From Rhodococcus yunnanensis NBRC 103083 (GTDB taxonomy: Bacteria; Actinomycetota; Actinomycetes; Mycobacteriales; Mycobacteriaceae): DNA of 64,000 bases. Where the stretch lies: positions 142,014-206,013 of the forward strand of contig NZ_BCXH01000010.1 in the NCBI RefSeq assembly GCF_001895005.1, in the 5' to 3' direction. The notes under the pieces were generated by a model. It saw nothing but the letters and a program-made list of their open reading frames with translations. It did not search any database and had not been told where the DNA came from. A program made the translations under genes and the position numbers. Every line of letters starts with the position of its first letter. Position 1 is the first letter of the stretch. Positions 56,181-64,000 of this stretch are shown here, in pieces.

Positions 56181-56921
56181 GTGGCATCTCACGGTATCGA
56201 GCGCCTTCCCGTAGCGCCGTTTTCCTTCGACCTCCTCGCCGACCTCCACGCAGGAGTTCTGTCCGACTCTGTGAGCACGCGTCTATGGCCGCTCGTCCGG
56301 GCCGACGAGAGTGCGATGGAGGTCCTTGCGGCCCTCGACGCCGTATCCTCGCGTCTCGGGAATGTCGGCTCGGACCTCGGCAGCGGGCTGCCGATGCCGC
56401 CGGAGGTGGCCGAGCGTATCGATCGTGCGCTGGCGTCCGAGCACTCTGTCTCGCAGCACCCCGTCCCGCAGGACCCGGTTCGCTCGATCCGGAAAACGCG
56501 ACGGCCACCGGTGTGGTTGTTCGGGGCCGCGGCGGCCGCTGTGTTGCTGTTGGCGCTCGTGACCGTCGTGCTCGTGTCGACGGTCGATCGGTCCGAGACC
56601 GGCACCGTTGCGGCCCCTTCGAACAGCTCCGTTCTGACACTCGATTCCGCAGACATCGATGCGTCCGTCGTCCATTCCGTCATGCAGAAGCAAGATCCTG
56701 TCCCGTTGGTCGACTCGGGGAAGCTCCCGGATTGCCTGGAGGCCAACGGAATCGGACGCGACACCGTTGTTCTGGGTGCCACCGCGGTGGACATCGACGG
56801 ACGTAGTGGCACCATGCTGATTCTGCCCAGGTATCCCGCCGACGGAACTACCGTCCTGGCTGTGGGATCGGGGTGCGACACAGGCAACCCGCAACCCCTG
56901 TTTCGCCGGGACGTCGACTGA
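56181..56921 (+). CDS. Anti-sigma-M factor (Rv3912-like)
   Basis: A 246-residue single-pass protein. The N-terminal cytoplasmic part (FSFDLLADLHAGVLSDSVSTRLWPLV) resembles the sigma-binding zinc-less anti-sigma domain. One helix follows (about 112-132, WLFGAAAAAVLLLALVTVVLV), then an extracellular domain with two cysteines. It is expected to hold SigM inactive. GTG 56181 is favoured by GAGGAG six bases upstream; a GTG 11 codons earlier is the alternative. Confidence 0.85.
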   Translation: MASHGIERLPVAPFSFDLLADLHAGVLSDSVSTRLWPLVRADESAMEVLAALDAVSSRLGNVGSDLGSGLPMPPEVAERIDRALASEHSVSQHPVPQDPVRSIRKTRRPPVWLFGAAAAAVLLLALVTVVLVSTVDRSETGTVAAPSNSSVLTLDSADIDASVVHSVMQKQDPVPLVDSGKLPDCLEANGIGRDTVVLGATAVDIDGRSGTMLILPRYPADGTTVLAVGSGCDTGNPQPLFRRDVD

Positions 56922-57043
56922 CGAGCGTGTAGGTTGCACCAAGTCCCGGCCGGGAACAACACCGCTTACCCTGGTGTTGTCATATCCGTCGGCAGCGGCT
57001 CGAACGCCGGCGGTACGTATCGAACTTCTAGGGGAAGGCCCGC

Positions 57044-58033
57044 ATGACTACGCCCAAGGTTCACGATCTCATCATCGTCGGCTCGGGACCGGCCGGGTAC
57101 ACCGCAGGTGTATACGCAGCCAGGGCTGAGTTGCAGCCGCTTCTGTTCGAGGGAACTCAATTCGGCGGCGCGTTGATGACCACCACCGAGGTGGAGAACT
57201 TCCCGGGTTTCCGCGACGGCATCATGGGCCCGGACCTGATGGAGCAGATGCGTGAGCAGGCCAAGCGATTCGGAGCAGACATCCGCACCGAGGATGTCGA
57301 AGAACTCGACCTGCGCGGCGAGATCAAGACGGTATCCGCGGGCGGCGAGACGTACCAGGCACGCGCGATCATCCTGGCGATGGGAGCGGCAGCGCGTTAC
57401 CTCGGCATCCCCGGCGAAGAGAAGTTGCTCGGACGCGGTGTCAGCGCATGTGCCACGTGTGATGGCTTCTTCTTCCGCGACCAGGACATCGCAGTCATCG
57501 GCGGTGGGGACTCCGCGATGGAGGAAGCAACCTTCCTGACGAGATTCGCCCGCAGTGTGACCGTGGTGCACCGCCGCAGTGAGTTCCGTGCGTCACGAAT
57601 CATGCTCGAGCGTGCCAAGAACAACGAGAAGATCCGTTTCCTCACCGACACCAACGTTCTCGAGGTTCTCGGTGACACGTCGGTCACCGGACTGACTCTG
57701 CAGAATGCTCTGACCGGCGAGAAGTCGACTCTCGACGTGACAGGAATGTTCGTTGCCATCGGGCACGATCCTCGAAACGAACTGGTCAGGGACCAGGTGC
57801 AACTCGACGAGGCCGGATACGTCAAGGTGGCCTCCCCGTCCTCGGCGACGTCGATCGAGGGTGTGTTCGCTGCGGGCGACCTCGTCGATCACGTCTACCA
57901 GCAAGCCATCACCGCTGCTGGAACCGGCTGCACCGCCTCGATCGATGCCGAGCGTTGGCTCGCCGAGCAGGGTGACATCACGACCAATACCCTCGAGCAC
58001 GCCGATCAGTCCGTCGACGTAGTCACTGCCTGA
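57044..58033 (+). CDS. trxB: Thioredoxin reductase
   Basis: The 329-residue flavoenzyme has [16 protein letters not shown] (FAD site), the redox-active CATC at 136-139, [10 protein letters not shown] (NADPH site) and [16 protein letters not shown]. It reduces thioredoxin with NADPH. Its place after sigM and before trxA matches Rv3913 (trxB2). ATG with AGGGGAAGG upstream. Confidence 0.97.
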   Translation: MTTPKVHDLIIVGSGPAGYTAGVYAARAELQPLLFEGTQFGGALMTTTEVENFPGFRDGIMGPDLMEQMREQAKRFGADIRTEDVEELDLRGEIKTVSAGGETYQARAIILAMGAAARYLGIPGEEKLLGRGVSACATCDGFFFRDQDIAVIGGGDSAMEEATFLTRFARSVTVVHRRSEFRASRIMLERAKNNEKIRFLTDTNVLEVLGDTSVTGLTLQNALTGEKSTLDVTGMFVAIGHDPRNELVRDQVQLDEAGYVKVASPSSATSIEGVFAAGDLVDHVYQQAITAAGTGCTASIDAERWLAEQGDITTNTLEHADQSVDVVTA

Positions 58034-58093
58034 TTCACCACCTGTTTCACCACACCGACCCCCACTGCTCCACCCACGAAGGAGACCCACCAG

Positions 58094-58426
58094 ATGTCCG
58101 ACGACAAGAAGACCGTCACCATTACCGACGCATCGTTCGTCGATGACGTCCTGACCAGCGAGAAGCCCGTTCTCGTCGACTTCTGGGCAACCTGGTGTGG
58201 TCCCTGCAAGATGGTCGCCCCGGTGCTCGAGGAGATCGCTGCCGAGCACTCGGACAAGTTGACCATCGCGAAGTTGGACATCGACGCCAACCCTCAGGCC
58301 GCGCGCGACTTCAAGGTCATGTCGATTCCGACGCTGATCCTCTTCCAGGGCGGCAAGCCGGTGAAGCAGATTGTGGGCGCCAAGGGCAAGGCGGCCCTGC
58401 TCAAGGACCTCGACTCTGTACTGTGA
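58094..58426 (+). CDS. trxA: Thioredoxin
   Basis: A 110-residue thioredoxin with FWATWCGPCKMVAP (WCGPC at 34-38) and the cis-Pro loop SIPTLILFQGG. It is the electron acceptor of the reductase upstream and a donor for ribonucleotide reductase and other enzymes. Equivalent to Rv3914 (trxC). 60 bases after trxB, probably in one operon, with AGGAGAC before the ATG. Confidence 0.97.
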   Translation: MSDDKKTVTITDASFVDDVLTSEKPVLVDFWATWCGPCKMVAPVLEEIAAEHSDKLTIAKLDIDANPQAARDFKVMSIPTLILFQGGKPVKQIVGAKGKAALLKDLDSVL

Positions 58427-58622
58427 CGCAGTGCCGGGCGGCGTGGATTGCGGTCCGGAGACTACTTTCTGAGACAATCGTTCGATGTGCCGGTGCACCT
58501 GTCGGCACATCGACTTTTGTGTGGTCGGGCAATCGGCTGGTCGGACGCCCCTCGAGAACTCGTCCGGTGGACGATACTGACCACACGGAAATCGACACAC
58601 TTTCAGCGAGAGGTAGTCAGGC

Positions 58623-59813
58623 ATGCACCGACTCAGTCACGGCGATTCGGGACCCGCCGTCGCGGAGGTACGGAGCACACTCGTCTCTCTAGGATTTCTG
58701 CACGACGACAGTGTCGATCCTTCGTCGGATCCAACACACTGGACGGCACCGGCGTCGGAATACGATTCCGCGCTCGACAGTGCAGTCCGCGCATTCCAGC
58801 AACACCGCGGCCTGCTGGTCGACGGAGTAGTAGGTCCAGCCACCTACCGGTTCCTCAAGGAAGCGTCGTATCGGCTCGGCGCGCGCACTCTGATCTATCA
58901 ACTGTCGGCTCCGCTGTACGGCGACGACGTAGCCACGCTTCAGACGCGACTGCAGGATCTCGGTTTCTACAGCGAACGCGTCGACGGTTACTTCGGCCCC
59001 AAGACACACGAAGGACTGTCCTCGTTCCAGCGTGAGATCGGTTTGTCACCGGACGGCATCTGCGGACCTGCGACACTGAGGTCCCTCGATCTCCTCGGTG
59101 CCCGCGTCACCGGCGGCTCACCGCACGCCATCAGCGAGGAAGAGCTCGTTCGGCAGTCCGGCCCGCAGCTGACCGGCAAACGGATCGTCATCGACCCGGA
59201 TCTCGGTGGCGCTGATACCGGCCGCATCGTCGACGGCATGTTCGGTCGGATCAGTGAAGCCGAGATTCTGTGGGACGTCGCCAGCCGACTCGAAGGCAGA
59301 ATGGCTGCCACTGGGATGGAAACATTTCTCTCTCGCGCCCGCGGCACCAATCCCAGTGTCTCCGAGCGTGCCGAGACCTCCAACGCATTCAATGCCGACC
59401 TGATGATCTCGCTTCGCTGTGCCGCGAGTTCGAGCACGGCAGCCAACGGTGTGGCCAGTTTCCACTTCGGCAACTCCCACGGTTCGACCTCTCTCATCGG
59501 ACAGGTGCTCACCGGTTACATACAGCGCGAAATCGTTGCGCGCACACCACTTCTCGACTGCCGCAGCCATGGTCGGACGTGGGATCTGTTGCGGCTCACC
59601 AACATGCCGACGGTTCAGGTCGACATGGGGTATCTGACCAACGCATCCGACGTGGATGTACTCAGTGACCCACGTTCACGCGACATCATCGCCGAGGCAA
59701 TACTTATCGCAGTCAAACGTCTGTACCTTCTGGGTCACGACGACCAGCCGACAGGAACGTTCACCTTTGCCGAGCTGTTGGCGGAGGAACTCGCCGCAGC
59801 GGATCGTCGCTGA
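58623..59813 (+). CDS. cwlM: CwlM, amidase-like regulator of peptidoglycan synthesis
   Basis: The 396-residue protein has two peptidoglycan-binding domains (about 5-80 and 90-160) and an amidase_3 domain (about 186-370). The zinc site is broken: DPDLGG (191-196) has Leu where the first His should be, the SIH motif reads SLR (263-265), and the catalytic Glu is Asp334 in VQVDMGYLTN. It has no signal peptide. This fits Rv3915, a cytoplasmic regulator of MurA that is controlled by PknB phosphorylation rather than an autolysin. Confidence 0.93.
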   Translation: MHRLSHGDSGPAVAEVRSTLVSLGFLHDDSVDPSSDPTHWTAPASEYDSALDSAVRAFQQHRGLLVDGVVGPATYRFLKEASYRLGARTLIYQLSAPLYGDDVATLQTRLQDLGFYSERVDGYFGPKTHEGLSSFQREIGLSPDGICGPATLRSLDLLGARVTGGSPHAISEEELVRQSGPQLTGKRIVIDPDLGGADTGRIVDGMFGRISEAEILWDVASRLEGRMAATGMETFLSRARGTNPSVSERAETSNAFNADLMISLRCAASSSTAANGVASFHFGNSHGSTSLIGQVLTGYIQREIVARTPLLDCRSHGRTWDLLRLTNMPTVQVDMGYLTNASDVDVLSDPRSRDIIAEAILIAVKRLYLLGHDDQPTGTFTFAELLAEELAAADRR

Positions 59814-59823
59814 GTCCTTCCTA

Positions 59824-60510
59824 CTAGCCGACGCCGACCGGGTCCTTGTGCTCGATCTCGACCATCGTCAAGCTCGCGGCGATCAGTAGCTGCTCGAGTG
59901 CCGACTCGACATCTTCCTTCCAGCCATGATCCCGATCCAACTCGAGCCGAAGTCTCGGGTACCGGTGGTGCGGCGCGACGACGTCGAAGCCGACCTTCTC
60001 CAGGAAATCGGCGTCGATCATGCATGTGGTATCCGAACACGTCAGGTCTGCCGTAGCCTTCGGACCCACTCGGTCGTCCTCGGCCGTTCTACGAATTCCG
60101 AATGCTTCCAACGCACGAACTCCGCGGTTCACCAGATCCGCAACGACTGCTTGAATCAGCGATGCCGAGTGGCCCTCACGATCCAATTCGGACTCGATGC
60201 GCAACGTGGTGAGAAGAACCGCGTCCGCGCTGACGGGAGAAGTGGGAAATGACGTCGACCGAGGAACCACTCCCGGCGGGGAGTACAACGCGCACCCCAG
60301 AGTCCGACCGCCGCTCGACAGAAGCTGCCCACACGATCCCCATTCGAGCATGATCATCGACAACCATGCCTCGTTCTCGAATTCGAGATCGAGTGCGTCG
60401 CTGCTCGAATTTTCGGCCTTGGGATCGAGCACCCAGAACCGGCACCGACGAGTGTGAGTCGGCAATTGATCGAACGAGTCCAAAGTGACTCCGGTGACAA
60501 GCGTCGACAC
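59824..60510 (-). CDS. Rv3916c-like GNAT-type protein
   Basis: A 228-residue protein in the place of Rv3916c. The central part (AWLSMIMLEWGSCGQLL... SLIQAVVADLVNRGVRALEAFG) resembles a GNAT acetyltransferase fold, with CMIDADFLEKVGFDVVAPH near the end as the last strands. Acceptor unknown. GTG start. It converges with cwlM. Confidence 0.8.
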   Translation of the reverse strand: MSTLVTGVTLDSFDQLPTHTRRCRFWVLDPKAENSSSDALDLEFENEAWLSMIMLEWGSCGQLLSSGGRTLGCALYSPPGVVPRSTSFPTSPVSADAVLLTTLRIESELDREGHSASLIQAVVADLVNRGVRALEAFGIRRTAEDDRVGPKATADLTCSDTTCMIDADFLEKVGFDVVAPHHRYPRLRLELDRDHGWKEDVESALEQLLIAASLTMVEIEHKDPVGVG

Positions 60511-60743
60511 TGCTTACCTCAGCCTCCATGCCCCGAATTTCGGCGATCGCGTGCATCGAGTTCGAAATGCACTCGACAAGAATATGCGATCGCCCTCGTT
60601 TCGACCGACTGCGGAAGCCGAAGCGTGAAAAGTGTTGAACAACAACATTTTACGAACTCCTTAGCTTCCTCGAGCCGGACACCGAACAGATCTTCGTCAC
60701 AGTGACGTAAGTACCGCGTGTCTTTGTACCTGAAATTTCGGAG

Positions 60744-61781
60744 CTACTTTCCTTTCTGAATTTCCATCATGTCGACGATCCTCTGAAGGTCGTCTACCGA
60801 CCCGAATTCGACGACGATCTTGCCTTTTCGCTTTCCCAGACTGACGGTAACTCGGGTATCGAATGAATCCGACAGCCGATCCGCGACATCTTGAAGGCCC
60901 GGCATCTGAATCGGCTTACGCCGCGGGGCAGGTGTCGGCGCGGAATCGTCGTTTCGATTGGCCAGCGTCACTGCCTCTTCGGTGGCACGCACCGACAAAC
61001 CTTCGGCGACGATGCGAGCGGCGAGTGACTCTTGTGCATCGGATCCAGCATCCAACGACAGCAACGCACGCGCGTGTCCAGCGGAGAGAACTCCGGCCGC
61101 AACTCTGCGTTGTACCGGAATCGGCAGCTTCAGTAACCGAATCATGTTGGTGACTGCGGGTCGAGACCTTCCGATCTTTGCCGCCAACTCTTCGTGAGTC
61201 ACGTCGAATTCTTCGAGTAGCTGTTGATACGCCGCAGCTTCTTCGAGCGGGTTGAGTTGGACCCGGTGGATGTTCTCGAGGAGCGCATCGCGCAGCATTG
61301 CATCGTCGCTGGTTTCCCTGACGATCGCGGGAATCGACTCGAGCCCGGCTTCTTGGCTGGCTCGCCATCGACGCTCACCCATGACGAGTTCGTAGCTGTC
61401 TTGACCGATCGACCGCACAACGATCGGCTGCATCAGCCCGAATTCGCGGATCGAGTGGACGAGTTCCGCTAACGCCTCGTCGTCGAACACCGACCGCGGC
61501 TGCTTGGGATTGGGCCGAATCAGTGCGGGAGAGATCTCGCGGTATACCGCACCTGCCGGCTCGAGGTCCTCATCCGAGCTCCGAACCGGGGGAGTGGGCG
61601 TCGGCGCAGATGCAGTTGCTTCGGTAGAGGACGTCGCCGACTTGCCGTGATTGACCGCCGGACGCTGCTTGCCGATCACAACGTCCGCAGCAGCACTGCC
61701 GAGTCGAGGCCCTTGATCGGGGCCGGTGGGGATGAGTGCGGCGAGCCCGCGCCCCAGTCCGCCTTTACGTGCTTGACTCAT
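60744..61781 (-). CDS. parB: Chromosome partition protein ParB
   Basis: The 345-residue ParB begins with a short basic segment ([13 protein letters not shown], the ParA-contact motif). After a Pro/Thr-rich linker come the CTP-binding domain ([14 protein letters not shown], GERRxR) and the HTH that binds parS (TQEELA-like [23 protein letters not shown]), then a C-terminal dimer domain. It loads onto parS and spreads along DNA to guide origin segregation. Its ATG follows the parA stop by four bases, with AGGAG in the parA end. Confidence 0.96.
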   Translation of the reverse strand: MSQARKGGLGRGLAALIPTGPDQGPRLGSAAADVVIGKQRPAVNHGKSATSSTEATASAPTPTPPVRSSDEDLEPAGAVYREISPALIRPNPKQPRSVFDDEALAELVHSIREFGLMQPIVVRSIGQDSYELVMGERRWRASQEAGLESIPAIVRETSDDAMLRDALLENIHRVQLNPLEEAAAYQQLLEEFDVTHEELAAKIGRSRPAVTNMIRLLKLPIPVQRRVAAGVLSAGHARALLSLDAGSDAQESLAARIVAEGLSVRATEEAVTLANRNDDSAPTPAPRRKPIQMPGLQDVADRLSDSFDTRVTVSLGKRKGKIVVEFGSVDDLQRIVDMMEIQKGK

Positions 61782-61785
61782 ATCT

Positions 61786-62793
61786 TCAGCGCTCCTGCGT
61801 TCCATCTGTGACTGCGACCGCTGATCGGGCTGCCAATTCTCGTCCTGCATCCAAGTAGCTCATCGCACCGCGGGAGCCTGGATCGTAATCCAGCACGGTC
61901 ATGCCGTAACCGGGGGCTTCGGAAACCTTCACACTCCGGGGGATGACGGCCCTCAGAACGGCGTCGCCGAAGTGCTTGCGCACCTCCTCGGCCACCTGGT
62001 CCGCCAGCTTCGTCCGGCCGTCGTACATCGTCAGAATGACCGTCGAGACGTGCAGTGCCGGATTCAGATGCGACTGCACCAATTCGATGTTGCGGAGCAA
62101 TTGACCGACACCCTCGAGCGCGTAGTACTCGCACTGGATAGGAATGAGCACCTCGGTTGCCGCCACCATTGCGTTGACTGTCAGCAGACCGAGGGAGGGT
62201 GGGCAGTCGATGAGAATGAAGTCCGCGTCGATGTCGGCAAGGTCCGCGAGTGCCGTCTTGAGCCGGCCCTCACGCGCCACCATCGACACCAACTCGATCT
62301 CGGCTCCCGCCAGATCGATAGTCGCGGGAATGCAGAACAGGCGGTCGCTGTGCGGGCTCTTCTGGATCGCCTCACGGGCCGTCACTTCGCCGATGAGCAT
62401 CTCGTAGCTCGAGGGCACCCCGGAGTGGTGTTCGACGCCCAGAGCCGTGCTGGCGTTGCCCTGAGGGTCCAGATCGACCACGAGGACAGTGAGCCCCTGT
62501 AGCGCCAGTGCGGCGGCGAGGTTGACGGCAGTTGTTGTCTTGCCGACCCCGCCCTTCTGGTTGGCGATAGTCAGCATGCGGCGCTTCGCCGGCTTCGGGA
62601 GCGTCACGCTTCCCGGGTGCAGAACTTGGCTGGCTCGATGTGCGGCAGCACCGATTGGAGTGTCGTCGGGGGAGATACTGCTGTAAGAGTTGAAGCCCGA
62701 GCCACCCATCGATTCGGTTGCAGTACCGGATTTTGCGCCGGCCTTCTCGGACTCTGTTTCACGTGAAACAGCGGGATCAGATCCACCCGACAT
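61786..62793 (-). CDS. parA: Chromosome partition protein ParA
   Basis: The 335-residue ATPase has the deviant Walker A KGGVGKTT (about 80-87), [12 protein letters not shown] and [12 protein letters not shown]. It moves ParB-parS complexes to the poles. The first 70 residues are an unstructured extension, and a parS site is inside this coding stretch (codons for VSRETE). The ATG has AAGGAGCAC upstream. Confidence 0.96.
   Translation of the reverse strand: MSGGSDPAVSRETESEKAGAKSGTATESMGGSGFNSYSSISPDDTPIGAAAHRASQVLHPGSVTLPKPAKRRMLTIANQKGGVGKTTTAVNLAAALALQGLTVLVVDLDPQGNASTALGVEHHSGVPSSYEMLIGEVTAREAIQKSPHSDRLFCIPATIDLAGAEIELVSMVAREGRLKTALADLADIDADFILIDCPPSLGLLTVNAMVAATEVLIPIQCEYYALEGVGQLLRNIELVQSHLNPALHVSTVILTMYDGRTKLADQVAEEVRKHFGDAVLRAVIPRSVKVSEAPGYGMTVLDYDPGSRGAMSYLDAGRELAARSAVAVTDGTQER
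62755..62770. promoter_or_regulatory. parS site, perfect
   Basis: TGTTTCACGTGAAACA, the exact 16-bp ParB binding site, lies inside the start of parA. parS sites cluster within a few kb of oriC. Confidence 0.95.
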
Positions 62794-62853
62794 ACGTGCT
62801 CCTTAATGCGGAACTGGATTGGCGTTCAGAACCAACGGCTGAACGGGGATTCG

Positions 62854-63522
62854 TCATGTGCGTGGGAAGCGACGTGGAACTCGCTCTGCCCTGACGACGA
62901 TCGTCGGCGTCGGAAGAATATCGACACCACACTTCACAACCTCTAGCTTGCCAGCACCCATACGACTAAGGGAAGCCCGATCGCGCTCGATCTCGTCTTC
63001 GGCGCTACTTCCCTTCAGGGCCAGCATTCGACCGCGCTCGTGGATCAGCGGAAGGGACCATTTCGCAAGCTTCTCCAGAGGAGCGACAGCACGAGACGTG
63101 ACGACGTCTGCGCCACCGGCCTCCTTCTTCACCCCCGGCTGCTCGGCTCGACCGCGAACGACCAGAACGTTGAGCCCGTGCTCTTCGATGAACTCGGCAA
63201 GGTACACAGTTCTGCGGAGGAGCGGCTCCACGAGTGTGACGTGTAGATCGGGACGCGCAATCGCCAGCGGGATACCAGGTAGGCCCGCACCGCTTCCGAC
63301 ATCGACCACACGCTCACCCTCGTCGATCAATTCGCCGACGACTGCGCAGTTCAGGATGTGGCGCTCCCAGAGACGGGGAACTTCGCGCGGCCCGATCAGC
63401 CCCCGGGCAACACCGTCGGTGGCGAGGGAGTCGTAGTACTTCTTCGCGAGTTCGAAACGAGGACCGAATACGCTCTCTGCTGTTGCCATCAAACGATCGT
63501 CATCCAACGCTTCAGGTTCCAC
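62854..63522 (-). CDS. rsmG: 16S rRNA (guanine527-N7)-methyltransferase
   Basis: A 222-residue enzyme with the SAM-binding [14 protein letters not shown] and ERHILNC upstream, the RsmG (GidB) signatures. It methylates G527 of 16S rRNA. The GTG at 63522 has GGGAGG eight bases upstream and is preferred over the TTG at 63579. It corresponds to Rv3919c, in the order rsmG-parA-parB. Confidence 0.95.
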   Translation of the reverse strand: MEPEALDDDRLMATAESVFGPRFELAKKYYDSLATDGVARGLIGPREVPRLWERHILNCAVVGELIDEGERVVDVGSGAGLPGIPLAIARPDLHVTLVEPLLRRTVYLAEFIEEHGLNVLVVRGRAEQPGVKKEAGGADVVTSRAVAPLEKLAKWSLPLIHERGRMLALKGSSAEDEIERDRASLSRMGAGKLEVVKCGVDILPTPTIVVRAERVPRRFPRT

Positions 63523-63632
63523 TCGTTCATCCTCCCGTGTCCAGCCTCTGTTCGCCAAACTATCGGAGCCATCCGACAAGATTGGCCGAGTTCACTCCGT
63601 CACAGTCCGTCCGGCCAACGCTGAGTTCCGTC

Positions 63633-63648
63633 TGTTTCACGTGAAACT
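63633..63648. promoter_or_regulatory. parS-like site, one mismatch
   Basis: TGTTTCACGTGAAACT matches the parS consensus at 15 of 16 positions; the last base differs. It lies 111 bases upstream of the rsmG start and 885 bases from the perfect site. Confidence 0.85.
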
Positions 63649-63727
63649 GCATCGATTGGCCGACGCCTGTGTGCGCAGTAGACCCGGCCCGTCAGGCCCA
63701 GCAAATGTGACTACCGGCCACTGCCCG

Positions 63728-64000
63728 GTGAGCGAATGTCACCTCCGGTCACCGCGAGGTGAGCGAATGTCACATCCGGTCACGGCAGGGTGAGCGAATG
63801 TCACCTCGATCACCGCAGCGTGAGCGAATGTCACCTCCGGTCACCGCTGCGCGAGCGAATGTCACATCGACTCACTCTGAGTGACCGAATGTCGCCTCCG
63901 GTCACTCAGAGTGACCGAATGTCGCCCTCGATCACCGCTGCGTGAGCGAATGTCACCTCCGGTCACGGCAGGGTGAGCGAATGTCACCTCCGGTCACTCA
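63728..64000. repeat. 30-31 bp tandem palindromic repeat, at least nine copies
   Basis: GTGAGCGAATGTCAC-type units start at 63728, 63759, 63790, 63820, 63851, 63881, 63911, 63942 and 63973 and run off the window. Each unit has TCAC-N6-GTGA with a changing hexamer, and the two GTGACC versions around 63881 and 63911 are joined by the perfect palindrome CGGTCACTC-A-GAGTGACCG (63899-63917). The 478 bases from the rsmG start codon to the edge hold this array, the parS-like site and the rsmG promoter; no gene is seen. Confidence 0.9.

Noticed and set aside
63728..64000. CRISPR array
   Set aside because: Units are tandem with only about six variable bases between palindromic arms; there are no unique spacers of 25-40 bases and no cas genes.

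Overview
The window is GC-rich actinobacterial chromosome. The right half keeps the gene order found next to the replication origin in Mycobacterium tuberculosis and its relatives: pcnA, a MutT4-like Nudix gene, a DUF6049 gene, murJ fused to a pseudokinase, sigM and its anti-sigma gene, trxB, trxA, cwlM, an Rv3916c-like gene, parB, parA and rsmG, with leuS, yqgE and an Rv0037c-like MFS gene nearby. One perfect and one near-perfect parS site confirm the origin-proximal position. The secreted lipases, the AzlCD/Lrp pair and general protein similarity suggest Nocardiaceae, most likely Rhodococcus or a close relative. The genus is an inference.

Positions 1-21.6 kb are an accessory, defence-type region. 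It starts with a small zinc-ribbon-like protein, a DUF5131 (phage Gp37/Gp68, three-Cys-motif) gene and a convergent TcmP partner. A secreted protein and an RNase H-domain protein follow. Divergent from the RNase H gene runs an operon with an HTH/degenerate methyltransferase/HsdS-like fusion, hsdM, hsdS and a single-HKD PLD-type nuclease, with overlapping genes. About 9.6 kb of cargo then separates hsdS from hsdR: uncharacterised proteins, a DUF6508 protein, a membrane protein coupled to an LPO_1073-like protein (both with a QAGRD motif), a lipoprotein, a class II Fic protein, a zinc-finger protein, a DUF4352 protein and an anchored exported protein. hsdR follows. The same palindrome, TTGATAAC-N4-GTTATCAA, lies in the divergent promoter in front of the modification operon and in the one in front of hsdR. 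This suggests that one regulator controls both halves of the split system.

From 21.7 to 30.1 kb the genes are metabolic and regulatory: glutaminase with a STAS domain, Lrp divergent from the AzlC/AzlD branched-chain amino acid exporter, an SGNH hydrolase, a stand-alone thioesterase, a SARP/BTAD regulator divergent from an SDR with an 11-bp direct repeat between them, and a secreted lipase. A 52-bp tandem repeat separates the lipase from leuS.

From 30.4 to 46.7 kb come leuS, SdpI-like and DUF1648 membrane proteins, a diguanylate cyclase, a class 2 lipase with a clear terminator, a LysR regulator with a bile-acid-symporter-like transporter, glutamate decarboxylase, YqgE, an ABC exporter operon with its own XRE and TetR regulators, an epimerase-like protein and an MFS transporter.

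From 46.8 kb to the end is the conserved cell-envelope, redox and chromosome-partition block. It ends upstream of rsmG in a parS-like site and a run of at least nine 30-31 bp palindromic repeats that continues past the window edge. No tRNA, rRNA, IS element or CRISPR array was recognised.
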